From the NCBI RefSeq assembly GCF_000496735.2, contig NZ_AYLO01000088.1, positions 1 to 59,370 on the forward strand: DNA of 59,370 nucleotides. The letters run 5' to 3'. Shown here piece after piece: positions 9,495 to 18,500 of the stretch. The translations under genes were made by a program, and so were the position numbers. The notes beneath the pieces are model-generated. The model did no database searches and was not told where the DNA came from. It saw only the letters and a program-made list of their open reading frames with translations. The number at the start of each line of letters is the position of its first letter. The stretch's first letter is position 1. The DNA comes from Methyloglobulus morosus KoM1 (lineage in GTDB: Bacteria; Pseudomonadota; Gammaproteobacteria; Methylococcales; Methylomonadaceae).

Positions 9495-9845
9495 ATGTGG
9501 TATTACTTCTGTAAGGTTGCCGTTTCCGCCCTGGTTATTGTGGCGATTTCGGAAGTTGCCAAGCGCAATAGTGGTTTTGCTGCGTTGCTTGCGTCTTTGC
9601 CGCTTACTTCATTGTTAGCGATTGTCTGGCTGAGGGTTGAAGGTGCTGAATCGGCCCAGATCGTCGAGCTCTCACAACAAATATTTTGGCTGGTATTGCC
9701 GTCTTTGCTATTATTTGTGCTCTTGCCCATGTTGTTAAAATGCGGCATTACATTCTGGGTAAGTTTAGGTCTCGCCAGTTCCGCGACTATTCTGTGTTAT
9801 TTCTTGATGATTCTATTACTGCGCCGATTTGGCGTGTCGATTTGA
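9495..9845 (+). CDS. DUF3147-like small membrane protein in the H4MPT operon
   Basis: This encodes 116 aa with four predicted membrane segments (about residues 3-20, 28-46, 62-82 and 86-110) and the motif SEVAKRNSGFAALLASLPLTSLLAI, which matches my memory of DUF3147. Function is unknown. It is embedded between mch and a RimK-like ligase with tight spacing, so it is transcribed with the C1-transfer genes; a transport or membrane-association role is only a guess from location. The Shine-Dalgarno is weak. Confidence 0.75.
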   Translation: MWYYFCKVAVSALVIVAISEVAKRNSGFAALLASLPLTSLLAIVWLRVEGAESAQIVELSQQIFWLVLPSLLLFVLLPMLLKCGITFWVSLGLASSATILCYFLMILLLRRFGVSI

Positions 9846-9873
9846 ATTTCTATTGCTAAGGACAAGACTGATC

Positions 9874-10794
9874 GTGGGACGAATCGCTATTTTTACCGAC
9901 GATCCAGGTTGGCATGGCAAGATGCTTAAGCTAGCGTTTGCCAAACTTGGATTTAGCAGTGAGTTTGTTTCCCTAACCGAATGCAAGCTCAACCTTCAGC
10001 AAGGTTTAACCCCAGTCATTATCCCTAGCTTTGAACAAACGCTTCCCGATGCCGTATTTGTGCGCGGTGTGCCTGGTGGGTCGTTGGAGGAAGTTGTCCT
10101 TTATTTGGATATTCTCCATGCCTTAAAGTTGTTGGATATTCCGGTTTACAACGATGGGCGTGCGATAGAACGCAGTGTCGATAAGGCCATGACCAGTTTT
10201 TTGCTGCATCAGGCCGGATTGCCGACGCCGTTGACCTGGGTGCTGCGAAATCGTGCCGATGCCATTCAGGTTGCCGATCATGAATTAAAAAATGGGCATT
10301 ATCTTATCACTAAGCCTTTATTTGGCTCGCAAGGCGAAGGCATTCGTCGAATAGAAAAAATGACCGACCTGTTTTGGCTGGCTGCCAGCAACGGTGTGTA
10401 TTATTTTCAGCGCTTTGTGCATTGTGCGGGCGATGGTTTTTCGGATTACCGCGTTTTTGTCATCGATGACCAAGCCGTTGCCATTATGCGGCGGCGTGGC
10501 AAATCTTGGCTGAACAATGTTGCACGCGGAGCGGCTTGTGAGGCAATAGATTTGGATCCGGCGATCACTGAACTTGCTGTGCAAGCGGCTAAGGCATTAG
10601 CTATGGATTATGCAGGGGTTGATATTATCCAAGATAAGGCGGGGGTATACCTGGTGATTGAAGTGAACAGCATTCCCGCCTGGAAAGGGCTGGAGAGCGT
10701 AAGCCACATCAGTATTGCCTCGTTGCTGGCGGAGGATTTAGTGAATCGATATATAAAGTGTGGGGCGTCAGGGGCTATCGCCGCAGTCTCATGA
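9874..10794 (+). CDS. RimK-type ATP-grasp ligase of the H4MPT gene cluster (orf17 type)
   Basis: This encodes about 306 aa of the RimK/MptN alpha-L-glutamate ligase group. Motifs: ITKPLFGSQGEGIRRI (ATP loop), the FVIDDQAVAIMRRRG strand region, and VIEVNSIPAWKGLE (metal-binding and C-terminal loop). In archaea MptN adds glutamate to tetrahydrosarcinapterin; a glutamyl or similar ligation in making the methylotroph cofactor is a plausible inference. The frame is open from 9829, but the family-like N-terminus GRIAIFTDDPGWHG begins at a GTG at 9874 preceded by AAGGA (9858-9862), so I use that start. Its stop overlaps the next ATG (ATGA). Confidence 0.85.
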   Translation: MGRIAIFTDDPGWHGKMLKLAFAKLGFSSEFVSLTECKLNLQQGLTPVIIPSFEQTLPDAVFVRGVPGGSLEEVVLYLDILHALKLLDIPVYNDGRAIERSVDKAMTSFLLHQAGLPTPLTWVLRNRADAIQVADHELKNGHYLITKPLFGSQGEGIRRIEKMTDLFWLAASNGVYYFQRFVHCAGDGFSDYRVFVIDDQAVAIMRRRGKSWLNNVARGAACEAIDLDPAITELAVQAAKALAMDYAGVDIIQDKAGVYLVIEVNSIPAWKGLESVSHISIASLLAEDLVNRYIKCGASGAIAAVS

Positions 10795-11651
10795 TAAGCA
10801 AGGACAAACTGGTCGATCTTTATCGGCAAGCCTGCGAAACCGAATTGCAAGCCTTCAAACCCGGCAATGTCAGTGTTTATGCCGCTGGCCACGGTATGTC
10901 GGTCGATGATTTTCGGGTCAGTGCCGTAGTCAGTGCCGAGCCTTTATGCAATACTGCCTACAGCCTAGGCGAAAAGATATTTAACGCAGTTAAAGCGACA
11001 CAAGAAGCCGTCGGCTGTAATACCAATCTTGGAATCCTACTGTTATGTGCGCCGATTGTTCAGGCGGCAAGCCAAATCAATGTCGACAAATCATTAAAGC
11101 AGGCAATCGAACAAGTATTGGCAACTACAACGGTCAGCGATGCAGACTGGGTTTTTAAGGCAATAGCGCTGGCTTCACCGGGTGGTTTGGGCAAGTCCGA
11201 TGAGCAGGATGTCCATGATTCCGCAACCGTCACGCTGGCACAAGCCATGCAACTAGCCGCCGATAAAGACCGGATAGCCCTGCAGTACGTTAGCGGTTAC
11301 AAAGATATTTTCGATTTCGCCGTTTTCAGGTACAATGCGAGGCTAAGTCAATGGAGAGACAGAAGTTGGGCGGCAGTCTTCGTGTATGCGGAGTTGCTGG
11401 GCCAGTATCCCGATAGTCATATCGAAAGAAAACATGGGACTAAGTACACAGAATGGGTTGCAGCACGGATGCGGCAATTTCTTGAAGAGTTTGGTCAAGC
11501 AACTGACCCAACGCAGTCAATGCAAACGCTTTATTGCTTGGATACAGAGTTTAAATCAAATGGTGTTAACCCTGGCACTACAGCTGATATGACTGTAGCG
11601 ACTATATTGACGGTGCTTATAGAGGAGTGTCTTAGCCAACATAAACACTGA
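10791..11651 (+). CDS. CitG-like protein of the H4MPT gene cluster (orf7 type)
   Basis: This encodes 286 aa related to triphosphoribosyl-dephospho-CoA synthase (CitG/MdcB). It has FKPGNVSVYAAGHGM near the N-terminus, ALASPGGLGKSDEQDV in the middle and SNGVNPGTTADM near the end, which match the family's conserved blocks. The methylotroph version (orf7) is needed for the H4MPT pathway and may transfer a ribosyl-phosphate unit in cofactor assembly; the exact reaction is not shown. The start at 10791 uses an ATGA overlap with the preceding gene; an upstream ATG at 10758 would overlap by 37 nt and is less likely. fae follows after 77 nt. Confidence 0.85.
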   Translation: MISKDKLVDLYRQACETELQAFKPGNVSVYAAGHGMSVDDFRVSAVVSAEPLCNTAYSLGEKIFNAVKATQEAVGCNTNLGILLLCAPIVQAASQINVDKSLKQAIEQVLATTTVSDADWVFKAIALASPGGLGKSDEQDVHDSATVTLAQAMQLAADKDRIALQYVSGYKDIFDFAVFRYNARLSQWRDRSWAAVFVYAELLGQYPDSHIERKHGTKYTEWVAARMRQFLEEFGQATDPTQSMQTLYCLDTEFKSNGVNPGTTADMTVATILTVLIEECLSQHKH

Positions 11652-11728
11652 CAAATCTTCAGCAAGTTTTTTCAAACCAAACATAAAGTTAGTAATTCTA
11701 TTTCAATTCTTCAGAGGGGAATAAAAAC

Positions 11729-12238
11729 ATGGCGAAAATCAATAAAATGGGCGTTGGTGAATCATTGGTGGGTGACGGCAATGAAGTGGCCCACATCGAT
11801 TTGATCATCGGACCAAGAGGTTCAGCAGCAGAATCAGCGTTTGCAAACTGCTTGACCAATAACAAAGATGGTTTCTCAAGCCTGTTGGCTGTGGTTGCTC
11901 CTAACTTAATGGTTAAACCAGCAACTGTAATGTTCAATAAGGTCACCATCAAAGGTGCAAAACAAGCCGTACAAATGTTTGGCCCAGCGCAACGCGGCGT
12001 AGCTATGGCTGTTGCTGATTGCGTAGAAGACGGCACCATCCCTGCTGATGAAGCGGATGACTTATTTGTGGCTGTCGGTGTATTCATTCACTGGGCTGCT
12101 GAAGACGATGCTAAAATACAAAAATTCAACTACGACGCGACTAAAGAAGCATTGCAACGCGCTGTCGCTGGTTCGCCAACAGCTGCTGAAGTGGTCGCTG
12201 GCAAAGCCGCTGCAAAACATCCGTTTGCGCCTAATTGA
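11729..12238 (+). CDS. fae: Formaldehyde-activating enzyme
   Basis: This encodes 169 aa, the normal length. Fae speeds the condensation of formaldehyde with H4MPT to methylene-H4MPT, the entry point of the detoxification and energy pathway. The N-terminal block [23 protein letters not shown]-like segment contains the family's conserved His (about residue 22), and [22 protein letters not shown] follows. The Shine-Dalgarno is strong (AGAGGGGAA, about 11712-11720), the preceding 77 nt could carry an own promoter, and the gene is followed by a strong terminator, as expected for one of the most abundant proteins of methylotrophs. Confidence 0.99.
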   Translation: MAKINKMGVGESLVGDGNEVAHIDLIIGPRGSAAESAFANCLTNNKDGFSSLLAVVAPNLMVKPATVMFNKVTIKGAKQAVQMFGPAQRGVAMAVADCVEDGTIPADEADDLFVAVGVFIHWAAEDDAKIQKFNYDATKEALQRAVAGSPTAAEVVAGKAAAKHPFAPN

Positions 12239-12251
12239 GCAAGCCGTTTTG

Positions 12252-12275
12252 GGAATGCCTATAAATCGGCATTCC
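12252..12275 (+). other. Hairpin after fae (possible 3'-end stabiliser)
   Basis: GGAATGCC and GGCATTCC form a perfect 8-bp stem with an 8-nt loop, 13 nt after the fae stop. No T run follows, so it is probably not a terminator itself; a second hairpin 18 nt further on is. Confidence 0.7.
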
Positions 12276-12293
12276 TAGAAAGCAAAGATGTTA

Positions 12294-12324
12294 AAAATAC
12301 CCCGCCTAGTCGGGGTATTTTTTT
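12294..12324 (+). terminator. Rho-independent terminator of fae
   Basis: AAAATACCCCG and CGGGGTATTTT form a perfect 11-bp stem with a 6-nt loop, followed by further T residues. The A-rich left arm makes it able to work in both directions, serving the convergent HisA-like gene whose stop lies 5 nt beyond. Confidence 0.95.
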
Positions 12325-12329
12325 GCCTG

Positions 12330-13025
12330 TCATTTTGACTGTAGGTGGATAATGTCATCAAGGTTGATTTTGCCGTTGTGCAGGGCCGTGGCCACCAGGG
12401 CTTGTTTTATTCCTATAGAGCCTAAGTCTTTTAAATCCTGGCTATCCCTGATTCCCCCCGCAGCAATGAAATTGTGTTGGGGATGCTGCTGACGGTAAGT
12501 GGTTAAGCGTCCAAAATCAGGACCTTGATTGCTGCCCACTTTGGGTAAATTCATGATAATAATACTTTCAGGCCATAATTCTGGCTTGGAAAACAAGGAT
12601 TTTGGGCCCATTTCGCCTGTTATCGAATAATCCAGGGATAGAATAAACGGGTTCCCAAAGGTTTTTATTTCAGAAATATTTTCATCATCGAAAGACTCGC
12701 TCCCCAACACGGGGCGATAATTGGGCAATTGTTGGAAATCGCGATTGCACAAGGGATAACCGCCGTCTATCCAAAATACGATAGCCGGGAAAGCCGTCAG
12801 GACATCGCCCAACAAGCCTGAATTATCGCCTTGCCGTGTAATCGCATTAAGGTCGGCAATATACATAGCCGGAAAATGAAAAAGCCTCCAGAACGCATCG
12901 ACTACCTCAAAAATATCTGGAGATTTGCAAATCACAGATTTTAATGGCGCGTAGTCGTCACGATTTCCCTGTTTGGCGTGGACGGCAATGCCATTTTTGA
13001 GGTCAATGACGGGGATTATCTGCAT
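12330..13025 (-). CDS. HisA/HisF-family TIM-barrel protein of the H4MPT cluster
   Basis: This encodes 231 aa resembling the histidine-biosynthetic isomerase HisA. It keeps an Asp in the first strand (IIPVIDLKNG), an Asp in the fifth (FILSLDYSITGE) and the phosphate-binding AAGGIRD. It is shorter and more divergent than true HisA, and no his gene is near. HisA-like genes occur in the H4MPT clusters of methylotrophs, so I infer a role in H4MPT or methylofuran synthesis. It is divergent from an ATP-grasp gene with only 52 nt between the two starts, and convergent with fae. Confidence 0.8.
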   Translation of the reverse strand: MQIIPVIDLKNGIAVHAKQGNRDDYAPLKSVICKSPDIFEVVDAFWRLFHFPAMYIADLNAITRQGDNSGLLGDVLTAFPAIVFWIDGGYPLCNRDFQQLPNYRPVLGSESFDDENISEIKTFGNPFILSLDYSITGEMGPKSLFSKPELWPESIIIMNLPKVGSNQGPDFGRLTTYRQQHPQHNFIAAGGIRDSQDLKDLGSIGIKQALVATALHNGKINLDDIIHLQSK

Positions 13026-13077
13026 GAGGTTCGGTACTCAATCCGTTGCAAGCGCGCTTAATGGTAAAATCCCTGGC

Positions 13078-14088
13078 ATGAAAAAATTAAAAATTCTGGT
13101 GTTTGAGTATATCACTGGCGGCGGCTTTAATAAGTCGGATCTTCCCGAATCCCTCGCTAGGGAAGGCTTGCTGATGTTACGGTCTTTGCTTGACGGGCTT
13201 TCAAAGATAACTTCTGTTGAAGTATTCATCATGCTGGATTCCCGTATGGTTGAAAATCTACCCCATCAATTGAAAAATAGTCATATTATTGATTCAGAAA
13301 AAAATTGTCACCAAGAATTTACCCGGCTGACGGCATTGTATGATGCCGTTTGGCCGATAGCGCCGGAAAGCGGCTCCATTTTGCAAACCTTATGTGAAGA
13401 AGCGGAACGGTCAGGAAAAATCTTGCTGACATCCCCTGCCAGTGCTGTTGCCGTTGCCGGAGATAAATGGCTGACTTATGGGCGATTAAAGGAACATTCG
13501 ATTGCTACCGTGCCGACGCAACGCTTAGCCGATTTTGGTTTCACGTCCGGCGAATGGTTAATAAAACCCTTCGATGGGGTGGGTTGTGAAGATAGCTATT
13601 TAGTCACAGATCACGATGCATTTGCCACGATAACGGCCAATCTTGATAAGGGGAAATATCTTGTCCAGCCCCATATTCCAGGCGAAAAAACCAGTTTGTC
13701 CTGTTTGTTTAAACAGGGTCGAGGGTGGTTGCTGTGCGCTAATCGTCAGCATTTCGACCTTATCAATAAGCAATATCGTTTGGCCGGGATCACCGTGAAT
13801 TTCACTCCCGATATTTCCCAATACCGGCATTTGCTTAACGAAGTTGCAAAAGCAATGCCCGAATTGTGGGGTTATGTCGGCATTGATTTGATAGAAACGT
13901 CCGATCAAATTCTTGTCCTGGAGATCAATCCACGCCTTACCTCATCGTATGTAGGTCTGAATGAGGCGCTGGGTGTTAACTGTGCCGAAGCTGTCCTGGG
14001 TTTGCTCGCAGGCGATCCACTACTGCAACCGACGCGAAATCAACCGATTTACATCACAATAACCGGGAAGGAAAACGATGCCAACTAA
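13078..14088 (+). CDS. ATP-grasp ligase, MfnD-like (methylofuran synthesis?)
   Basis: This encodes 336 aa. The N-terminus KILVFEYITGGG and the late VLEINPRLTSSYVGLNEALG resemble archaeal tyramine-glutamate ligase MfnD; EWLIKPFDGVGCED marks the ATP loop. In methanogens MfnD joins tyramine and glutamate in methanofuran; methylotrophs make a related methylofuran, so the same step is likely but unproven. I use the ATG at 13078; the frame is open further upstream, but that would run across the divergent gene's start. It overlaps the next gene by 11 nt. This is the third ATP-grasp enzyme of the block. Confidence 0.82.
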   Translation: MKKLKILVFEYITGGGFNKSDLPESLAREGLLMLRSLLDGLSKITSVEVFIMLDSRMVENLPHQLKNSHIIDSEKNCHQEFTRLTALYDAVWPIAPESGSILQTLCEEAERSGKILLTSPASAVAVAGDKWLTYGRLKEHSIATVPTQRLADFGFTSGEWLIKPFDGVGCEDSYLVTDHDAFATITANLDKGKYLVQPHIPGEKTSLSCLFKQGRGWLLCANRQHFDLINKQYRLAGITVNFTPDISQYRHLLNEVAKAMPELWGYVGIDLIETSDQILVLEINPRLTSSYVGLNEALGVNCAEAVLGLLAGDPLLQPTRNQPIYITITGKENDAN

Positions 14089-15139
14089 CATCATGGGCTG
14101 GGACATTGGCGGCGCCCACCTCAAAGCCGCAGTCATCCAGTCGCCTTCAGGGGTCGTGGCCGTATATCAGCGGCCTTGTCAGTTGTGGAAGGGCCTGGAT
14201 AAGCTCCATGAGTCCGTACAAGACATCCTAATCGAAACGGATATGCCGATTAGTCGCCATGTGCTGACCATGACGGGTGAATTGGTGGATTTGTTCGACG
14301 GCAGGGATGATGGCGTAAAAAAAATCCTGGCGGCGATGCAAAATCTCTTGCCTAATGGCGAGGTAATTGTCTATGCAGGTAAGGATGGCTTATTGGGGAT
14401 AAGTGAAATTCAACCCAGCCATTGCGGCAATATCGCGTCAGCCAATTGGCTGGCGAGTGCAACTTGGGCTGCACATAAAGTGGATAAGGGTTTGTTCTTG
14501 GACATTGGCAGCACCACGACCGACATTTTATTGTTAAATGGCGGCAAGGTGTTGGCCCAGGGCTATACCGACTACGAACGCTTAATTTCCCAAGAACTGG
14601 TTTATACCGGCATAGTCAGGACTGCCGTGATGGCAGTCGCACAGTCCGCCCGAGACAAAGGCAACGACGTGGGGTTAATGGCAGAATATTTTGCGACGAT
14701 GGCGGATGTCTACCGATTAACCGGGGAATTGAATGAATGGCATGACCAATGCGAAACGGCCGATGGCGCAGGGAAGACCGTAGCGGCCAGCGCTAAACGC
14801 CTAGCTCGGATGATAGGTTGCGATTATGACGAGAATGAGCTTCTGCGTTGGGAATTGTTTGCCGCCAACCTTCGATCCCAGCAATTGGCAAGAATCCAAA
14901 AGGCTTGCGAACAGCAAATGAAGAGGATTCCGTTACCAAGGAATACGCCTTTGATTGGTGCTGGCGTAGGCAGGTTTTTGGTCAAACAATTAGCGCAAGA
15001 TTTGGGTTGCACTTATTTGGATTTTTCGGACTTATTTTCGGGAGCGGTAGTCCAAAATGGTGCCCATGATAAGGCTGATTGTGCAGCGGCGGTCGCTGTG
15101 GCTTGTTTGGAAAGTGAATTGATGACGCGCGTAGTTTAG
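14078..15139 (+). CDS. H4MPT-linked C1 transfer protein, hydantoinase-like (orf5/MfnF type)
   Basis: This encodes 353 aa of the hydantoinase/oxoprolinase-like group (ASKHA fold). The N-terminal phosphate loop GWDIGGAHLKAA and the second loop FLDIGSTTTDILLL, plus GAGVGRFLV near the C-terminus, are clear. In methylotrophs the gene is orf5; in methanogens the homologue MfnF couples the furan and tyramine-glutamate parts of methanofuran. Next to an MfnD-like ligase, this supports a methylofuran synthesis pair. A GGAAGGAAAACG Shine-Dalgarno lies inside the end of the upstream gene. Confidence 0.88.
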   Translation: MPTNIMGWDIGGAHLKAAVIQSPSGVVAVYQRPCQLWKGLDKLHESVQDILIETDMPISRHVLTMTGELVDLFDGRDDGVKKILAAMQNLLPNGEVIVYAGKDGLLGISEIQPSHCGNIASANWLASATWAAHKVDKGLFLDIGSTTTDILLLNGGKVLAQGYTDYERLISQELVYTGIVRTAVMAVAQSARDKGNDVGLMAEYFATMADVYRLTGELNEWHDQCETADGAGKTVAASAKRLARMIGCDYDENELLRWELFAANLRSQQLARIQKACEQQMKRIPLPRNTPLIGAGVGRFLVKQLAQDLGCTYLDFSDLFSGAVVQNGAHDKADCAAAVAVACLESELMTRVV

Positions 15140-15512
15140 TTGACAGGGCGATTAACAAGCCACGGGTCGCAATAATCGGCTGGTGACTGACATACAGCTG
15201 ATTGGCGGTCCATCTTGTATTTCGACATAATCTTGAACACACTCAACTTCACGGCTAATTATTTCCCTCTGGGGCAATCAGTGCGCGACCAGGGATAATC
15301 CGATCCCCGTGTTTGGTTTCTAGCGCTTCGGTATCCCATCAAAAGACCGCTATTTGCCGCCAATGCTACATCAATACCAAGAAAAGCGGTGGACTGTTGA
15401 AACAAGCTAATCACCGATGCTGAGAGGTTATTGGGGTGATATTTCATAACTTTGTTGCCTTACATTTTTGTTGATACAATGACGCGCACACTAACCAGTA
15501 ACCAGGACGGTT
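15140..15512. other. Non-coding gap before the multi-PAS kinase
   Basis: No gene could be supported in these 373 nt. A 62-codon minus-strand frame at 15259-15447 (starting MKYHPNNLSASVIS) has no recognisable family. The kinase start at 15513 has a weak Shine-Dalgarno (AGGACGG). No strong hairpin was seen. Confidence 0.5.
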
Positions 15513-18500
15513 ATGCCTTACTTCGCCAACCAAGCAGCTTGGATCCGTTACGGATTGGCAGTGCTGGCGGTTGCCTTTGCTGCCATCGCGGTACGCTATG
15601 TTCCGATTATAAGAGAAACCGGGCATGGCGAGTGGATAGTGTTCTTTTTTGCAGTAGTCATAACCGTATTTTGTTGCGGTGCATTATCTGGGCTGCTGGC
15701 AATAGGCTTATCCTTAGTTGGGGTTAACTGGCTGGTCTTGCCCTCAGACTGGATTAGCCATCCGTTATGGGCGATCACCTTAAATTTGGGATTTAGCCTT
15801 TTATCCGCGATTATCCTTGCTATCTCCAACTCCCAACAAAAACTGTTCACAGCGCTAAGTGAAAGTCGGCAAAATTTTGAACTTGCCCAAGCAGTCGGCC
15901 AAATAGGCAGTTGGCGCTTCAATGGACAACCTAATAAAGTGTATTGCTCTGCCGAAACTTATCGTATTTTCGGTATTCCCGAAGGGTCGGCAGTAAGCTA
16001 TGAAACATTTCTTGCCGCCGTGCATCCGGAAGACACGGCCTATGTTGCCGAAGAGGGCAAAAAGGCCTTGAGCGGCCAACCTTACGATATCGAACACCGG
16101 ATTGTCATTGGCGACGAAGTCAAATGGGTCCATGAAAAAGCGGTCTTGGACTTTTCCAAAGACGGGAAATTACTGGGAGGCTTCGGTATCGTTCAGGACA
16201 TAACCGAGCGTAAAAAATTAGAACTGGCGACGCAAACAATCCATGAACGCTACGAGCTGGTGCTGAAGGGTTCACAAGGCGGTATCTGGGATTGGGATGT
16301 CGCTACCAATCATGTTCATTACTCCATCCGTTGGAAAACCTTACATGGTTATCCTGTTGACGAAGACCTTTATGAGCTTGGCGTTTGGCGGGACAACATC
16401 CATCCTGACGACGAAGGCCGTATGATGGCAGGATTGGAATTGCACCTTGCAGGTAAAACCCCCGTATTTAACGAAGAATACCGAATACGTTGTAAGGATG
16501 GGACATGGAAGTGGATATTGGACCGCGGCATCGCCAAAAGGGATGAGCTAGGCAACGTTGTCAGGATGGCAGGGTCGGAGATAGATATTACCGCCAGAAA
16601 AATTGCCGAAATGGAATTATTCAATCGGGAGAAGGAACTGGAGATCATCATGAACCTGAGCCCGAACCTGGTCGCTTATCTGAGTACTGATTTCAGGTAT
16701 CTGCGTATCAACAAGACCTACGAAACTTGGTGGGACAAAGAGCCAGGACAAATACTTGGCCGCGAAGTGCGGGAAGTCGTCAGCGAACAGGCCTGGAAAG
16801 ATATCCAGCCCTATATGGAGCGGGCGCGGTCAGGGGAAGCGGTCAGTTTCGATTACCATGGCGCTGTTGATCGCTGGGTACACGTTGACTATGTCCCCGA
16901 TATCGATCCGTCGGGCAATGTAAAAGGGATTGTAGTGAACGTTGCCAATATCACGGAACGTAAGTTGGCGGAGCAAAAACTGCTCGAACAGGAAAACCAG
17001 TTAAGCCTAATTATGAACCTAATGCCGGCACTGATTTCTTATATAGATACCGATTTCAGGTATATCCGTGTCAATAAGACCTACGAAGAATGGTTTGGTG
17101 TCGCTATGGAAGATGCTATCGGCCATACCGTCAAGGAAGTCGTTGGTGAAAATATCTGGAAAATCGCTGCCCCTTACCTTGAATGTGCACGTGCAGGCGA
17201 GATTTCTGGCTATGAAGAAAATCATGTTTACAAAAACAATGTCTCTCGCTGGGCAAAGGTAACTTTTGTCCCCGATAAGGATGAAGCCGGAATCGTCAAG
17301 GGTATCGTTGTACATGTAGCCGATATTACTGAACTTAAAAATGCCGTAAAAGCAATACAAGAACAGGAAAATGCATTGCGTCTCATCATCAATGCAATGC
17401 CGGCATTAATTGCCTATATTGATACCGATTACCGTTATGTACGGGCAAATTCGACCTACGACAAATGGTTAGGTATTCCTGCAGAACGTATTATTGGCAA
17501 TGAGATCAAAGATATTATCGGAGAAGATGGGTGGCAAAAGATCAAGCCTTTTATAGAGAAGTCCATGGCTGGCGAGGAAATCCATTGCGATTTCCTGATG
17601 CCTTATAAAACCGGAAAACCGCGTTGGATTCATGTCAATTATGTCCCGGACATGGACGCTTCCGGCCATGTTAAAGGTATTGTGGCATTGGTAGTGGATG
17701 TCGGTGAAATCAAGCAAGCGCAGCAGGAAATTAGCATATTAAATCAAAGGCTGCAGCACCGAATCGATGAAATGCAGGCGATTTTCGACACCGCCCCCAT
17801 CGGTTTAGCAATCAGCGATGATCTGGAAGGCAAGCATATCCAAGGGAATTGCGCACTGGAAGAAATGATGGGCTTACCTTTGCATAGCGAACTTTCCTTT
17901 AGAAGCATCCCGGCCAATACTTATCATGTCTTTGAAGCAGGCCATGAACTGACTGTCGATGAATTGCCTATGCAGCGGGCGATCTGCGGCGAAGCGGTAA
18001 TCAACCAGTTTCTTGATATCCATAGGCATGACGGCCAGGTTGTCGCAATTATTTGCAATGCTAAACCGTTAGTAAACAATGGCCAATCAATACGCGGAGC
18101 GGTCGGGGCTTTCCTTGACGTAACGCAATTTAGGGCTGCAGAAATAGCGTTGCGTGAAAGCAGAGAGCGGCTTCGACTTGCCCAAGAAGCCGGGGCGTTA
18201 GGTATCTTCGATTACAATCTGGCGAGCGGTGAAATGCAATGGGACGAACGCCTCCGGGAGCTTTGGGGTTTGGCGCCCAATACCCCTGTAACGCTTGACA
18301 CTTGTAAAATCGGGGTTTATCCCGAAGACCTTGCAAATATCGAAAATGCATTGGCTCTGGCGTTAGATCCTCAAGGAAATGGCGAATACTCTGTCGAATA
18401 CCGCATTGTCCGCCCTTCTGATAATCGGACATTCTGGATAGCCGCTTTCGGGGCGGCCACGTTCGCTAACGGCAAACCGGTACGGCTGATAGGGTTCGCC

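Noticed and set aside
12330-13025. True histidine-pathway HisA
   Set aside because: Sequence is shortened and divergent, no his genes are adjacent, and the location in the H4MPT block points to a cofactor role.
15259-15447. 62-codon minus-strand frame before the multi-PAS kinase
   Set aside because: No family, no convincing ribosome site; treated as non-coding.
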